NCBI RefSeq assembly: GCF_007679325.1
Contig: NZ_VEGI01000004.1
Location: forward strand, 248,001 to 312,000
Reading direction: 5' to 3'
DNA from: Arthrobacter sp. U41
GTDB lineage: Bacteria; Actinomycetota; Actinomycetes; Actinomycetales; Micrococcaceae
Length of the DNA: 64,000 nt
The notes under the pieces are model-generated. The model saw nothing but the letters and a program-made list of their open reading frames with translations, ran no database searches and was not told the origin of the DNA. The translations under genes were made by a program, and so were the position numbers. Positions 1 to 9,890 of this stretch are shown here, piece by piece (position 1 is the first letter of the stretch; the number at the start of each line of letters is the position of its first letter).

Positions 1-200
1 GCGGGCCGGACGCTTTCGGCCTGCGGGCCCTTTTCGCCTTCGCCGACTTCGAGTTCCACGCGCTGTCCTTCGTCCAGGGCACGGTAGCCCTCCCCGGCGA
101 TGGCGGACCAATGCACGAAGACGTCGGCGCCGGAATCGTCCACGGTGATGAAGCCGTAGCCCTTTTCGGCGTTGAACCACTTCACGGTTCCCAATGCCAT
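1..200 (-). CDS. Cold-shock protein (CspA family), partial
   Basis: The 66 visible codons give a cold-shock domain: it begins [18 protein letters not shown] (RNP1-like KGYGFI motif) and continues with a [12 protein letters not shown]2-like stretch. CSD proteins are small cytoplasmic beta-barrels that bind single-stranded RNA/DNA and melt mRNA structure. The 3' end lies beyond the left edge of the window, so total length is unknown; the family is usually about 67-70 residues, so only a few residues should be missing. The upstream region (201-431) holds a short tandem repeat, which would lie in the promoter or 5' leader. Confidence 0.93.
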   Translation of the reverse strand, partial: MALGTVKWFNAEKGYGFITVDDSGADVFVHWSAIAGEGYRALDEGQRVELEVGEGEKGPQAESVRP

Positions 201-255
201 GGTGTCCACACTTTCAGTTGGCTTGCGGGCGGTCCACCACAATGTGGGCCGCGGA

Positions 256-304
256 ATGCGCTGCGCAGAATGCAGAATGCGCTACGCAGGATGCAGAATG
301 CAGG
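256..304. repeat. 21-bp tandem repeat upstream of the cold-shock gene
   Basis: Two 21-bp units (256-276 and 277-297) differ at two positions and are followed by a 7-base partial third unit. Each unit contains ATGCGCT and GATGCAGA/AATGCAGA. They lie about 55-100 bp upstream of the cold-shock start codon, so they may be in its 5' leader or promoter. No protein coding is evident here. Confidence 0.6.
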
Positions 305-431
305 AGGCGCGACAGCTGCGGGCCGCCGGATGCACAAACAGTCCGCAAATACTGTACCCACAGCCTCCGGCCGGAGCGGCCGGCGCGGTCCGGTTCGGCC
401 CCGAATAGTTATTCAGGCGTAACCGGAACGG

Positions 432-1070
432 CTATTGGAAGCCGGGAGCCAGCACAACGACCAGCGGCACCTGGAACTCGGCCGAGTCCACCACGGTCTC
501 GATGCCAAGGAGCTGGCCGAGTGCTTCCGCGTTGTCTTTCTGCGCAGCACCGCTGTAGAAGACCACCGAGCGCTGCTGAGGCACGCCGCCCCAGTTCCCC
601 AGCTCGCCCAGTGTCCAGCCGGCGGTGGAGACTGTGCCGCCCACGCGGGTCGCCAGTCCGGCGGTGGCGGTGCCGTTAAAGATCGCCACCGGCTGGGTCT
701 TGTCGACGGCGGCAGTCGGCGTCGGCGTGGCGGAGGGGGTGGCGGACGCGGCGGGCGTCTCACTGGCTGCTGCGCTGGGAGATGCCGGGCTGGGCGGTGC
801 CGCGCTGGGCGAGGCCGGAGTGGAGGCTGTGGCCGCGGGGGCGCTGCCGGCGCCCTGTTCAGCCGAGACCGCAGCGGTGTTTCCGCCGGTGGAGAGCCCG
901 AGCTTCGGCAGGATCAGGAACGCCACGAGGCCGACGGCCAGGGCTGCGGCGCCGACCGCCAGGATGGGTGCCAGACGGCGGCGGCGGGATTCCGCGACGG
1001 CCCGGTGGACACCCTGTCGCGTGGAGGTCTCCGGGACCCGATCAAATTCATCCCGAGCGTATTTGGTCAT
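432..1070 (-). CDS. LytR C-terminal domain membrane protein
   Basis: A 212-residue protein starting MTKYARDEFDRVPE. It has a basic cytoplasmic stretch, one transmembrane segment at about residues 35-55 (ILAVGAAALAVGLVAFLIL), a low-complexity Ala/Ser/Pro/Thr linker at about 60-125, and a C-terminal LytR_C domain (from about 130: VAIFNGTATAGLATRV, later SVVFYSGAAQ). LytR_C domains occur alone or behind LCP cell-wall ligases and probably act at the outer membrane face or wall; the exact role is unknown. I chose the ATG at 1070 because AAGGACG lies just upstream; a longer in-frame start at 1139 has no support. It is followed in the opposite sense by nothing closely coupled and preceded by the DUF3263 gene. 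Confidence 0.85.
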   Translation of the reverse strand: MTKYARDEFDRVPETSTRQGVHRAVAESRRRRLAPILAVGAAALAVGLVAFLILPKLGLSTGGNTAAVSAEQGAGSAPAATASTPASPSAAPPSPASPSAAASETPAASATPSATPTPTAAVDKTQPVAIFNGTATAGLATRVGGTVSTAGWTLGELGNWGGVPQQRSVVFYSGAAQKDNAEALGQLLGIETVVDSAEFQVPLVVVLAPGFQ

Positions 1071-1150
1071 GGTAAAACGACGTCCTTGCTGATTTCTGAC
1101 GAATTGTCGACGCCGGCTGTCGCGCGGGAATCCGCGCATCCGGCTGTGTT

Positions 1151-1468
1151 TTACGCGTCTGAGCCCAAGCGGCGGGCAGTGCGCGCACGTTGGCGTGACG
1201 TACGTAGTCTACGCAATCTCTTGACCAACATCGGATCGTGGGCCAGCGCAGCCTCGGTATCGATGAGCGCGTTGAGGATCTGGTAATAATGCGTTGCGGA
1301 AAGGTCGAACAGCTCCCGGATGGCCTGCTCCTTGGCGCCGGCGTACTTCCACCACTGCCGTTCCAGCGCCAGCATCTGCTGGTCCCTGCTGCTCAGGGAC
1401 GACGCGGGGCTGGTGCCGGCGGCGACCGAATCCGCCGTCGAAAGGTGCTCTTGCGCTTGTTCGGCCAC
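1151..1468 (-). CDS. DUF3263 domain protein
   Basis: A 105-residue protein with a DUF3263 signature: [19 protein letters not shown], then an HTH-like segment around [19 protein letters not shown] and a basic tail ([16 protein letters not shown]). This small family is confined to Actinobacteria and usually sits beside a LytR_C gene, exactly as here. The helix-turn-helix look suggests DNA binding but this is unproven. The start is a GTG at 1468 with AGGGAG upstream. It likely forms a two-gene unit with the LytR_C gene (81-bp gap). Confidence 0.85.
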   Translation of the reverse strand: MAEQAQEHLSTADSVAAGTSPASSLSSRDQQMLALERQWWKYAGAKEQAIRELFDLSATHYYQILNALIDTEAALAHDPMLVKRLRRLRTSRQRARTARRLGSDA

Positions 1469-1582
1469 TGCACACTCCCTGCTTGTTACGGTGAGGATTG
1501 TTCCGCTACGGACGGATCCGGTGAAAAGTCTTCCCCCATGCTACGGGCGAATAACAAGGTTGTCATTTGCCATCCTGCGAGA

Positions 1583-2377
1583 ATGGGCCTTGTGCCGAAC
1601 TCAGATTCCCTTGACTCCGATGCCCTGTTCGAACTGGAGGCCGGCCCGGCCGGGGCCGTCGGCTTCGCCGAGCTGGCTAGCCTGCCGCTGAAGGAGCTGG
1701 TGGCCCCCGACTGGGCCGAGGCCCTGGCGCCGGTCGAGGGGCAGTTGCGCGACGTCCTGGAATTCCTCGGCCGGGAAGATGCCGGCGGCCATGCGGTCCT
1801 GCCGCCGCCGTCGGACCTCCTGCGGGCGTTCCGGCAGCCGCTGGCGGATGTCAGGGTGCTCATTGTGGGCCAAGACCCGTATCCGACGCCGGGCCACGCC
1901 GTCGGGCTGTCTTTCGCCGTGGACGGCTCCACCCGGCCCATCCCGCGCAGCCTGGCAAACATCTACAAGGAACTCGACGCCGACCTGGGACTGCCGCCCC
2001 GGATCCACGGGGACCTCAGCCGGTGGGCGGACCAGGGTGTGCTGTTGCTGAACAGGGTCCTCAGCGTCCGTGCCGGGGAGGCGGGCTCGCACCGGGGCAA
2101 AGGCTGGGAAGCCATCACTGCGGCGGCGATCAGCGCACTGGCGAACCGCATCACCGCTGACGGCGGGCCGGCTCCGCTCGTGGCGATCCTGTGGGGCAAG
2201 GATGCCGAAGCTGTCCGGCCCATGCTGGGTTCGACGCCGGCGATCACCAGCGCCCATCCGAGCCCGCTCTCGGCCGCTCGGGGATTTTTCGGCTCCAAGC
2301 CGTTCAGCCACGCCAATGCGCTGCTCCAGGAACAGGGCGACGGCACTGTGGACTGGGAACTGCCGCCACTCCCGTAG
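1583..2377 (+). CDS. ung: Uracil-DNA glycosylase, family 1
   Basis: A 264-residue protein with both hallmark motifs of family 1 UDG: the water-activating loop GQDPYP at residues 96-101 and HPSPLS at 225-230. It removes uracil from DNA to start base excision repair. The length is slightly above the usual 220-250 residues. The reading frame is open further upstream; I used the ATG at 1583 ([12 protein letters not shown]). An ATG at 1538 is an alternative; neither has a strong ribosome site. It is divergent from the DUF3263 gene and followed 62 bp downstream by the siderophore-interacting protein gene. Confidence 0.93.
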   Translation: MGLVPNSDSLDSDALFELEAGPAGAVGFAELASLPLKELVAPDWAEALAPVEGQLRDVLEFLGREDAGGHAVLPPPSDLLRAFRQPLADVRVLIVGQDPYPTPGHAVGLSFAVDGSTRPIPRSLANIYKELDADLGLPPRIHGDLSRWADQGVLLLNRVLSVRAGEAGSHRGKGWEAITAAAISALANRITADGGPAPLVAILWGKDAEAVRPMLGSTPAITSAHPSPLSAARGFFGSKPFSHANALLQEQGDGTVDWELPPLP

Positions 2378-2439
2378 CCTGCTTCACAGACCGGGACCGC
2401 CCGGCCGTCTTGGCTGGTTTCTTGGCTAGGCTTGGCCTC

Positions 2440-3279
2440 ATGACATCAGTGCCCGCCGCCACTTCGGCCACCCGGAAATCCCGCCCGCAGACCAACCTCA
2501 CCGTCCTGCGCCGCGAGCAGCTCTCCCCGCACATGGTCCGGATCGTTGCCGGCGGCCCGGGCTTCGCCGGCTATGTGAACAACGCCTTCGTGGACCGGTA
2601 CGTCAAGATCGTGTTTCCGCAGCCCGGGGTCACCTATCCGGAACCGCTGGACCTCTGGGAGATCCGGGACACCATGCCCCGGGATCAGTGGCCGCATACC
2701 CGGACCTACACCGTCCGCTGGGTCGACGAGGCCGCCGGGGAACTCGCCATCGACTTCGTGATCCACGGCGACGAGGGCCTCGCGGGGCCCTGGGCCGCGT
2801 CCGCCCGGCCCGGCGACACCCTCATTTTCACCGGCCCGGGCGGCGGCTACAACCCGGACCCGGCCGCGGACTGGTACCTGTTCGCGGGCGACGAATCCGC
2901 GTTGCCGGCCATCAGCGCCTCGATCGAATCGCTGCCGCAGGACGCCCGCGGCCTGGCGTTCCTCGAGGTGGACGGCGACGCCGATATCCAGGCAATCGCC
3001 GCGCCGGCCGGCGTCGAACTGCGCTGGCTGCGACGCGGCGGCGTTCCGGCCGGTGCCAGCGAACTGCTGGTCGCCGCAGTGCGCGACGCCGCCTGGCCTG
3101 AGGGGCGGGTGCAGGTCTTCGCGCACGGCGAGCGGGGCTACATGAAGAGCCTGCGCGATGTGCTCTACGTGCAGCACGGGCTGGATCGCTCCCAGGTGTC
3201 GCTGTCCGGCTACTGGGCCAAGGGCCGCGTGGAGGATGACTTCCAGGCCGAGAAGAAGCTCCCTATCGGGAAGATCTAA
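2440..3279 (+). CDS. Siderophore-interacting protein (flavin-dependent ferric-siderophore reductase family)
   Basis: A 279-residue protein of the SIP/ViuB family. The N-terminal FAD-binding barrel covers about residues 15-130 and includes RTYTVRWVD, the family's flavin-binding RxYT-type motif; the C-terminal SIP domain contains FAGDESALPAI and ends with GYWAKGRVEDDF, both typical. Family members reduce Fe(III)-siderophores in the cytoplasm with NAD(P)H to release iron. The start is the ATG at 2440; the reading frame extends upstream through the end of ung but without similarity. It converges on thrE with a 34-bp gap. No siderophore importer lies next to it. Confidence 0.9.
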   Translation: MTSVPAATSATRKSRPQTNLTVLRREQLSPHMVRIVAGGPGFAGYVNNAFVDRYVKIVFPQPGVTYPEPLDLWEIRDTMPRDQWPHTRTYTVRWVDEAAGELAIDFVIHGDEGLAGPWAASARPGDTLIFTGPGGGYNPDPAADWYLFAGDESALPAISASIESLPQDARGLAFLEVDGDADIQAIAAPAGVELRWLRRGGVPAGASELLVAAVRDAAWPEGRVQVFAHGERGYMKSLRDVLYVQHGLDRSQVSLSGYWAKGRVEDDFQAEKKLPIGKI

Positions 3280-3313
3280 CAGCAACATCCAGGCCGCGTG
3301 CCGCAAACGAGGG

Positions 3314-4810
3314 CTAGCGGCGGCGAGCCCGGCGTCGTTCGTTGCTGGCCAGGCCGCGGGTCAAGGGCCGGGCCAGGGTGTCACCGAGCACGATGCCGGC
3401 CGCGACGCCCATCACGATGGCACCGGCATTGAGCATGCCCCCCGCGCCCAGCAGGATTTCCGATTCCTCAATCGTCAATACATACATGGAACGGAATATG
3501 GTGAGTCCGGGCAGCAGGATCAACGCGGCCGGAACTGCCACCACCAGCTGCGGAGCACCCATCCGGAGGGCCACCACCCGGGCCAGAAGTCCGATCACGA
3601 CGGCGGCGAGCGCCGGTGAAAAGCGCATCCCGATGCCCGCGGCCTCTGCCCCGATCAGGACCAGGTAGCCCACGACACCCACAGCCGCGGTCGGCAGCAG
3701 GAGCGTCCAGCCGGTCTGTTCGGTGATGCCGATCATCAGCACCGCGATGGCGATCAGGATGACCACCACCCACAAGGGATACGCCGGCGGGAATGTTTTA
3801 GTGACGTCGATCGGCTCCATGCCTGTCATCGCCACCACCACAAAGCCCACGGCGATGCCGGCCACAAGAGCACCGAAAGTCAGCATTGTCGAGAGGAACC
3901 GGCCGGCCGCAGTGACCGGGAAGCCGTTGATGGCGTCCTGGACCGAGGAGACCAGCCGCCCGGTCGGCAGGAGCAGCAGGATGCCGCCCACCACCACGAT
4001 CTCAGGGGCGATCTGGATCCCCACGAGGCCGCCGAACCGCCACAGCAGGAGGGCGATGAAGGTCACCAGGAAGGAACATGAGGCGGTGATGAAAAAATCC
4101 GGGGTGCGCCAGCGGCCCAGCTGCCGGGCCAGCAGGCTGACCAGCAGGTTGGACACAAACGCCACCGCGGAGGCGCCGGGACCGCCGCCCAGGACACCGA
4201 CGAAGACCGCGGAGAAGACCCCGAACGCCACGGTGACCATCCAGCGCGGGAAGGGCTTGGACCTGCGGGTGATCTCCTCCAGCCGGCGCACGGCCTCATC
4301 GCGGCCCACACCGCCGGCAACAATCTCGGTGACCAGTTGGTGAACCTCGGAGAGACCGGCGTAGTTGTTCGTCCACGACCGGACCACACGCAGCAGCGAG
4401 ATGGGCGTCTGATCCTTGGGCGCGTAGTTGATGGCCACCGACTGGTTGGTGATGTCCACCTCGATGTGTTTAAGACCCAGCGCGGCCGTCACGGCGATGA
4501 TGCTGGTTTCCACTTCAAGGGCGCCGGCACCATACCGGAACATGGACTCGGCCAGGTGAAGCGCGAAGTCGATGGTCTTGCGGGCAGAGGTGTCCACCCC
4601 GCCCACCTGGATCATGGGGTTCGCGTAGGGGCTGCCTGCGAGGCGGTCCACGATGCTCATCGGGGCGGTGGGCGGGTTCTCCCCCTGGACCAGCCGGCGG
4701 AGCATGCGCTTGGCGGCGACGTTCTGCCGCACCTGCGTGGCCGACATCGGTTCGGTCTTGGGCAGTGCGTCCGTGGGCGGCCTCCGGCGGCCGTCGGATT
4801 CCTTGGTCAT
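3314..4810 (-). CDS. thrE: Threonine/serine exporter, ThrE family
   Basis: A 498-residue membrane protein with the two-part ThrE layout. The N-terminal ThrE domain (about 60-310) starts with DFALHLAESMFRYGAGALEVE and carries several transmembrane helices; the C-terminal DUF3815-like domain (about 330-480) carries five more. ThrE of Corynebacterium exports threonine and serine by proton exchange. Here the length and domain order match the single-chain actinobacterial form. The C-terminus is basic (NERRRARRR). It is probably a single-gene unit between the SIP gene (convergent) and femX (31 bp upstream). Confidence 0.9.
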   Translation of the reverse strand: MTKESDGRRRPPTDALPKTEPMSATQVRQNVAAKRMLRRLVQGENPPTAPMSIVDRLAGSPYANPMIQVGGVDTSARKTIDFALHLAESMFRYGAGALEVETSIIAVTAALGLKHIEVDITNQSVAINYAPKDQTPISLLRVVRSWTNNYAGLSEVHQLVTEIVAGGVGRDEAVRRLEEITRRSKPFPRWMVTVAFGVFSAVFVGVLGGGPGASAVAFVSNLLVSLLARQLGRWRTPDFFITASCSFLVTFIALLLWRFGGLVGIQIAPEIVVVGGILLLLPTGRLVSSVQDAINGFPVTAAGRFLSTMLTFGALVAGIAVGFVVVAMTGMEPIDVTKTFPPAYPLWVVVILIAIAVLMIGITEQTGWTLLLPTAAVGVVGYLVLIGAEAAGIGMRFSPALAAVVIGLLARVVALRMGAPQLVVAVPAALILLPGLTIFRSMYVLTIEESEILLGAGGMLNAGAIVMGVAAGIVLGDTLARPLTRGLASNERRRARRR

Positions 4811-4841
4811 TCCGGCTTCCTTGATGTCCGTGCCTGCCGGT

Positions 4842-5930
4842 TTAGTAGAACTGCTGGCCGGTGCGGCGCGTGTAGAGCTGGCGTGCTATGCGCTCCCCCG
4901 CAGCCATCCAGGCCTTGTACTTCAACGGGTTCAGCACTTGGTCGTAGCAACCGACGAAGTCGGTCACGGTCTTGCTGAAGCTGGTCTTGAACAGGCCCAG
5001 GCCGTGGAACGGGTTGGACGTGTCCTTGAGCTGGTCGCTGGGCGGCGTGCCGCAGAAATCGTATTCGGTGCAGCCGAGTTCCTTGAGCTGGTTGATGGCC
5101 CGCCACTGCACGAGGTGGGAGTCGCCGTACTGGCCGCGCTTCTGCAGCGAGCCGCCGTCTTTATAGGTGCCCTTGCGGCCGTAGTTGATCACGAAGGCGC
5201 CCACCGAGGGGACGCCGTTCTCGTAGACGAACAGGAGCCGCCCCTGGTCCCGCTTGATGAAGTTGGTCCAGAACTGCTGGTAGTACTCGTAGTCGCGGAC
5301 GCGCACCTGGGACTTGGCTTCCACGGTGGTGGTCATGAGGGCGTACATGGCACGGAAGTTTTCCTCGGTGGGCTCCACGTTGCGCACCTCCACGCCTTCG
5401 CGGATGGCGCGGCGGACGGCGTTCCGGCCCCGGGAGTGCAGGTTGCGCAGCAGCTGGTTCTCCTCCGGGGAAATGTCCAGCAGGGCCGTCGAGTCGTTGG
5501 GCTGCAGGTTGTGGGTCTTAACCAGGCCGGCAGCTTCGATGACGCTCTTGGCGGACTCGGAGAGCACGATGTCCGGCTCGATCTTGATGGCGAAGACCCC
5601 CAGCCGGGCGCGTTTGACGAACTCGGCGTTGGCGGCAGCGATACCCGGGATATCCTCAACGGCGGCCACATCAGGGCCCTTGATGAGGTACCAAAGCTTG
5701 CCCAGGAGCGGGAACGACTTCTCCAGGACCAGGTTGTAGCTCGTGTAGTCGGCCGTTTCGTAGACAAGGTGGAGGGGCTTCCAGCCGAAGTACTGCTTGA
5801 CCTCGGCAAACGCCTCCGACTGCAAGAGATTGCCGCCATTGGGGTTCGCGGTTACGTGGGCATCCCAGTTGGCGATCTCTTCGGCAGAGGCAAAACGGGC
5901 GGTGAATTCACGCAAGGGTGCGGTATCCAA
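4842..5930 (-). CDS. FemX/FemAB-type peptidoglycan bridge aminoacyltransferase
   Basis: A 362-residue FemAB-family protein with tandem GNAT-like folds: the segment NGGNLLQSEAFAEVKQYFGW near residue 33 and the C-terminal EYDFCGTPPSDQLKDTSNPF are family hallmarks. Members use aminoacyl-tRNA to add residues to the stem peptide of lipid II at the cytoplasmic membrane, building the interpeptide bridge that suits the A3/A4 peptidoglycan of Micrococcaceae. Which amino acid is added cannot be read from sequence. No companion fem gene is adjacent. It is divergent from tspO. Confidence 0.88.
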   Translation of the reverse strand: MDTAPLREFTARFASAEEIANWDAHVTANPNGGNLLQSEAFAEVKQYFGWKPLHLVYETADYTSYNLVLEKSFPLLGKLWYLIKGPDVAAVEDIPGIAAANAEFVKRARLGVFAIKIEPDIVLSESAKSVIEAAGLVKTHNLQPNDSTALLDISPEENQLLRNLHSRGRNAVRRAIREGVEVRNVEPTEENFRAMYALMTTTVEAKSQVRVRDYEYYQQFWTNFIKRDQGRLLFVYENGVPSVGAFVINYGRKGTYKDGGSLQKRGQYGDSHLVQWRAINQLKELGCTEYDFCGTPPSDQLKDTSNPFHGLGLFKTSFSKTVTDFVGCYDQVLNPLKYKAWMAAGERIARQLYTRRTGQQFY

Positions 5931-6030
5931 TCATTGCTGTACGAGTTTCGGCGGCATGCGGACATGCACGTTCAAGTCTATCCGCCACACCCCATGTTCC
6001 CGCCCGGACCGGAGCCGCTACGCTGGAAGC

Positions 6031-6585
6031 ATGCCGCCAGATCAGAACTCCCCAGCTGCAGCATCCGCAAGCCGTGCCCGCCCGTCCGGGCAGCCCGGGG
6101 TAGGCACCCAGATCCTGGGACTGCTGGCCTTCCTCGCGGCCTCCGCTCTGGTTGCAGGACTCGGCGGGCTGGCCACCGGCAACAACGTCGACGGCTGGTA
6201 CGCCACGGCGGACAAGGCCCCCTGGTCACCGCCGAACTGGGTGTTCGGACCGGTCTGGACCTTGCTTTACACCGCGATGGCCGTGGCCGCCTGGCTGGTC
6301 TGGCGCCGCCAGGCCGAAGGGACCAGGCCAGCCCTCACCGCTTACGCCGTCCAGCTGGTGCTTAACCTGCTGTGGACACCGGCATTCTTCGGCCTGTACC
6401 CGCTGCTAGGCACACCCGCCCTCTGGATCGCCTTCGTTATCATCGTCGCCCTGGCCGTTGCGGTGTCCGTGACCATTGTCCGCTTCGGGCCGATCAGCCG
6501 CACGGCCGGGCTGCTGTTGCTGCCCTACCTGGCCTGGATCGTGTTCGCTTCGTCGCTGAACCTCTGGATGGCGCTGCACAACTGA
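6031..6585 (+). CDS. tspO: TspO/MBR family membrane protein
   Basis: A 184-residue protein with five predicted transmembrane helices and the family signature WSPPNWVFGPVWTLLYTAM in helix/loop 2. TspO binds tetrapyrroles and is linked to stress and porphyrin handling; in non-photosynthetic bacteria the role is unsettled. I chose the ATG at 6031 because homology starts about 30 residues later and the upstream reading frame lies over the femX control region. The first about 28 residues are polar, Ala/Ser-rich and probably disordered. It converges with sdaA (24-bp gap). Confidence 0.9.
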   Translation: MPPDQNSPAAASASRARPSGQPGVGTQILGLLAFLAASALVAGLGGLATGNNVDGWYATADKAPWSPPNWVFGPVWTLLYTAMAVAAWLVWRRQAEGTRPALTAYAVQLVLNLLWTPAFFGLYPLLGTPALWIAFVIIVALAVAVSVTIVRFGPISRTAGLLLLPYLAWIVFASSLNLWMALHN

Positions 6586-6609
6586 CCCCCTGCCGGCACT
6601 ACTCCGAAC

Positions 6610-8022
6610 TCAGCACTCCACCACGTTCACGGCGAGGCCGCCCATCGCAGTCTCCTTGTACTTGGAGCTCATGTCCCGGCCGGTCTCCCGCATGGTCACA
6701 ATGACCTCGTCGAGGGACACCCGGTGCGAGCCGTCGCCCCACAGCGCCATCTTGGCGGCGTTGATGGCCTTCGCGGCCGCGATGGCGTTGCGTTCGATGC
6801 AGGGAATCTGCACGAGGCCGCCGATCGGGTCGCAGGTCAGGCCCAGATTGTGCTCCATCGCGATTTCCGCGGCGTTTTCCACCTGCTGTGGTGTGCCGCC
6901 CATCACTTCGGCCAGGCCCGCGGCGGCCATCGACGACGCCGAGCCCACCTCGCCCTGGCAGCCCACCTCGGCGCCGGAGATCGAGGCCTGTTCCTTGTAC
7001 AGCACCCCGATGGCCGCGGCGGTCAGCAGGAACTTGACCACAACGTCGTCGCGGTCCTGCTGGGTGGCCTTGTCCATGCCGGGGGCGAAGTGCAGGGCGT
7101 AGTAGAGGACGGCGGGGATGATCCCGGCGGCGCCGTTGGTGGGGGCAGTGACCACACGCCCGCCCGAGGCGTTTTCCTCGTTCACGGCGAGGGCGATCAG
7201 GTTGACCCATTCCTGCCAGTACTTCGGGTCCCGGTAGTCGGGGTCCTGGCCGCGGGTTTCCTTCATGAGCCGTTTGTGCCAGTCGGGCGCGCGACGGCGG
7301 ACCTTGAGTCCGCCGGGCAGCAGCCCTTCGCGCTTGAGGCTCACTGCAACGCACCCTTCCATAACGGAGTAGATGTGCAGAAGCCCGTCGCGGATCTCTT
7401 CCTCGGTCCGGGAGGCACGCTCGTTGACGAACATGATGTCGCCGATCGAGAGGCCCTTGGACTGGCAACGGCCCAGCAGCTCCGCGGCGGTGCGGAAGGG
7501 CAGCGGCAGTTCCTTCTTGGATTCGTCGAGCTCCTTCAGCGCCGCGTCCTCCTCGCCCTCGCGCACGATGAAGCCGCCGCCGACGGAGAAGAAGGTGGCG
7601 CGGTGCAGGACTTCGCCGCTGGCGTCGGAAACCGTGAAGGTCATGCCGTTGGTGTGCCGGGGCAGGATGGTCAGGGGGCGCAGGATCATGTCCTGGACGC
7701 CGTAGGGAAGCTGGACGGAACCGGCCAGCTGCAGTTTCCCGGTCTCAGCGATCGCGGCGAGCCGTTCCTCGACTTCCTCGGGGAGGATCAATTCGGGGTG
7801 GAAGCCCTCCAGGCCGAGCAGGATCGCGGTCATGGTGCCGTGGCCGTGGCCGGTGGCGGCGAGGGATCCGTACAGGTCAACGCGCAGCGATGCCACCTTG
7901 TCCAGGTCCCCGGAGGCCTTGAGCTCCTCGGCGAAGACGGCGGCGGCCCGCATGGGACCCACCGTGTGTGAACTGGACGGTCCTATTCCGATGGAAAAGA
8001 GGTCGAAGACTCCAACGGCCAT
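6610..8022 (-). CDS. sdaA: L-serine ammonia-lyase, single-chain iron-sulfur type
   Basis: A 470-residue fused serine dehydratase: beta domain at about residues 3-165 ([18 protein letters not shown]) and alpha domain from about 190 to the end ([50 protein letters not shown]). The conserved cysteines of the last segments bind the 4Fe-4S cluster used to remove water from serine, giving pyruvate and ammonia. It is the last gene of the gcv-glyA-sdaA block, so serine made from glycine can enter central metabolism. The 168 bp between glyA and sdaA holds two hairpins, so expression may be partly separate. Confidence 0.95.
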   Translation of the reverse strand: MAVGVFDLFSIGIGPSSSHTVGPMRAAAVFAEELKASGDLDKVASLRVDLYGSLAATGHGHGTMTAILLGLEGFHPELILPEEVEERLAAIAETGKLQLAGSVQLPYGVQDMILRPLTILPRHTNGMTFTVSDASGEVLHRATFFSVGGGFIVREGEEDAALKELDESKKELPLPFRTAAELLGRCQSKGLSIGDIMFVNERASRTEEEIRDGLLHIYSVMEGCVAVSLKREGLLPGGLKVRRRAPDWHKRLMKETRGQDPDYRDPKYWQEWVNLIALAVNEENASGGRVVTAPTNGAAGIIPAVLYYALHFAPGMDKATQQDRDDVVVKFLLTAAAIGVLYKEQASISGAEVGCQGEVGSASSMAAAGLAEVMGGTPQQVENAAEIAMEHNLGLTCDPIGGLVQIPCIERNAIAAAKAINAAKMALWGDGSHRVSLDEVIVTMRETGRDMSSKYKETAMGGLAVNVVEC

Positions 8023-8052
8023 TGTCGGTTCCTAACTAGCGCTAACTGTGGC

Positions 8053-8072
8053 CCGGCAGAGGGTTCTGCCGG
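8053..8072. terminator. Hairpin in the glyA-sdaA gap
   Basis: CCGGCAGA and TCTGCCGG form a perfect 8-bp stem with a 4-base loop just upstream of the sdaA start. It lacks a T-run, so it may be an RNA-stability or attenuation element rather than a strict terminator. Confidence 0.4.
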
Positions 8073-8115
8073 AAGGCGGTGCGGCCGCCGGTTGGCGGTG
8101 CGTGCCGCCGGATGC

Positions 8116-8156
8116 ACGACGCCGGGCGGCAGCTTGTGGCGGCGGCCCGGCGTCGT
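8116..8156 (-). terminator. Terminator-like hairpin after glyA
   Basis: A perfect 12-bp stem (ACGACGCCGGGC paired with GCCCGGCGTCGT) around a 17-base loop lies 35 bp past the glyA stop. There is no T-run on the minus strand, so termination strength is uncertain. Confidence 0.5.
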
Positions 8157-8190
8157 GATCTGCACTGCTTCTACTTCTGTAATACGTCCC

Positions 8191-9510
8191 TTAGGCGAGG
8201 TTATCAACCGAGGGATAGAGTGGGTGGGCGGCGGCGAGGGCCTCCACCCGGGAGCGCAGACCGGACAGGTCGGCGCCGGCGTCGGCGATCAGCGCCTCAG
8301 CGATGATATCCGCAACCTCCGCGAAAGCCGCCTCGCCGAAACCGCGGGTGGCCAGCGCGGGCGTGCCGATCCGCAGCCCTGACGTGACCATCGGCGGGCG
8401 CGGGTCGAACGGGACGGCGTTGCGGTTGACCGTGATGTCGATTTCCGCGAGGCGGTCCTCGGCCTGCTGACCGTTCAGTTCGCAGTTGCGCAGGTCCACG
8501 AGGACCAGGTGAACGTCGGTGCCGCCGGAGATCACGTTGATCCCCTTCGCGGTGACGTCCGGCTGGACCAGCCGCTCGGCCAGGATCCGGGCGCCGGCCA
8601 GCACACGTTCCTGGCGTTCCTTGAACTCGGGGGACGCGGCGATTTTGAAGGCCACGGCCTTGCCGGCGATAACGTGCTCCAGCGGCCCGCCCTGCTGTCC
8701 GGGGAACACGGCCGAGTTGATCTTTTTGGCGATGTCGGCGTCGTTGGAGAGGATGATGCCGCCGCGCGGGCCGGCCAGGGTCTTGTGCGTGGTGGAGGTG
8801 GTGACGTGGGCGTGCGGCACCGGGGAGGGGTGCAGTCCGGCCGCGACGAGCCCGGCGAAGTGGGCCATGTCCACCATCAGGTAGGCGCCGACCGAGTCCG
8901 CAATCCGGCGGAACTCGGCGAAGTCCAGCTGCCGGGCGTACGCGGACCAGCCGGCCACGATCAGCTGCGGCTTGTGCTCCTGGGCGAGGCGCTCCACCTC
9001 GGCCATGTCGATCCGGTGGTCCTCTTCGCGGACCTGGTACGGGATGACGTTGTACAGGCGGCCGGAGAAGTTGATCTTCATGCCGTGGGTGAGGTGGCCG
9101 CCGTGCGCCAGGTTCAGGCCCATGATGGTGTCGCCCGGACGGATCAGGGCATGCATTACGGACGCGTTGGCCTGGGCGCCGGAGTGCGGCTGGACGTTGG
9201 CGTACTCGGCGCCGAACAGGGCCTTGACCCGGTCGATGGCAAGCTGTTCGATGACGTCCACGTGCTCGCAGCCGCCGTAGTAGCGCTTGCCCGGGTAGCC
9301 TTCGGCGTACTTGTTGGTCAGCACGGAGCCCTGCGCCTGCATAACCGCCTTGGCGGTGTGGTTCTCCGAGGCGATCATTTCCAGGCCGTCTCGCTGGCGG
9401 GTGAGTTCGGCGTCGATCTTCGCGGCGATCTCCGGGTCCAGGGCGGACAGGTCCGCGTCCAGGCTCGGGGAGACGACCTGCTCAAACGTAGTTACCTGCG
9501 CAGCGCTCAC
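8191..9510 (-). CDS. glyA: Serine hydroxymethyltransferase
   Basis: A 439-residue PLP enzyme that interconverts glycine plus methylene-tetrahydrofolate and serine. It shows [32 protein letters not shown] and the PLP-lysine motif [15 protein letters not shown]. The start is a GTG at 9510 that overlaps the gcvH stop by four bases (GTGA), a standard coupling geometry; the open frame runs further upstream but over gcvH. In this block it takes the methylene-THF made by the glycine cleavage system and a second glycine to form serine for SdaA. Confidence 0.96.
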   Translation of the reverse strand: MSAAQVTTFEQVVSPSLDADLSALDPEIAAKIDAELTRQRDGLEMIASENHTAKAVMQAQGSVLTNKYAEGYPGKRYYGGCEHVDVIEQLAIDRVKALFGAEYANVQPHSGAQANASVMHALIRPGDTIMGLNLAHGGHLTHGMKINFSGRLYNVIPYQVREEDHRIDMAEVERLAQEHKPQLIVAGWSAYARQLDFAEFRRIADSVGAYLMVDMAHFAGLVAAGLHPSPVPHAHVTTSTTHKTLAGPRGGIILSNDADIAKKINSAVFPGQQGGPLEHVIAGKAVAFKIAASPEFKERQERVLAGARILAERLVQPDVTAKGINVISGGTDVHLVLVDLRNCELNGQQAEDRLAEIDITVNRNAVPFDPRPPMVTSGLRIGTPALATRGFGEAAFAEVADIIAEALIADAGADLSGLRSRVEALAAAHPLYPSVDNLA

Positions 9511-9890
9511 AGTTCGCCACCGTTCTTGGACGCGTACTCCTGGGCGGAGAGCAGCGGGCCGTCCGATTCGGCGGCCACCTTGAAGAGCCACCCGGCGCCG
9601 TACGGATCGCTGTTGATCAGGGAGGGGTCCTCGACGACGGCGGGGTTGGTTTCGGTGACCTCGCCCGTGACGGGGGCGTACAGGTCGGAGACGGACTTGG
9701 TCGACTCGACTTCGCCGCAGGTCTCCCCCGCGGTCACCGTGGCGCCGACCTCGGGCAGGTCCACGTAGACGATGTCGCCGAGGGCGTCCGTGGCCACGGC
9801 GGAGATGCCGATGGACACAACGTTCCCGGCCTCCCGCGCAACCCACTCGTGCTCGTCGGAATACTGCAATTCGGGGGCAACTCTTGCCAT
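9507..9890 (-). CDS. gcvH: Glycine cleavage system H protein
   Basis: A 127-residue lipoyl carrier with the expected YSDEHEWV opening, [11 protein letters not shown] and the lipoylation site ESTKSVSD. It shuttles the aminomethyl group from GcvP to GcvT. AGGA lies about 9 bases upstream of the ATG. It overlaps glyA by four bases, but is cut off from gcvT by 542 bp that include a terminator, so it may have its own promoter. Confidence 0.96.
   Translation of the reverse strand: MARVAPELQYSDEHEWVAREAGNVVSIGISAVATDALGDIVYVDLPEVGATVTAGETCGEVESTKSVSDLYAPVTGEVTETNPAVVEDPSLINSDPYGAGWLFKVAAESDGPLLSAQEYASKNGGEL

Noticed and set aside
435..1286. Long plus-strand open frame opposite the LytR_C gene
   Set aside because: High GC keeps the antisense frame open; composition is Arg/Gly-rich with no domain, and the minus-strand gene is clearly real.
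4653..6365. 570-codon plus-strand frame across thrE and femX
   Set aside because: It is antisense to two well-recognised genes and ends inside tspO; no recognisable sequence.
8191..9846. 551-codon version of glyA
   Set aside because: The extra N-terminal part is an out-of-frame reading of gcvH; the GTG at 9510 gives the normal enzyme.
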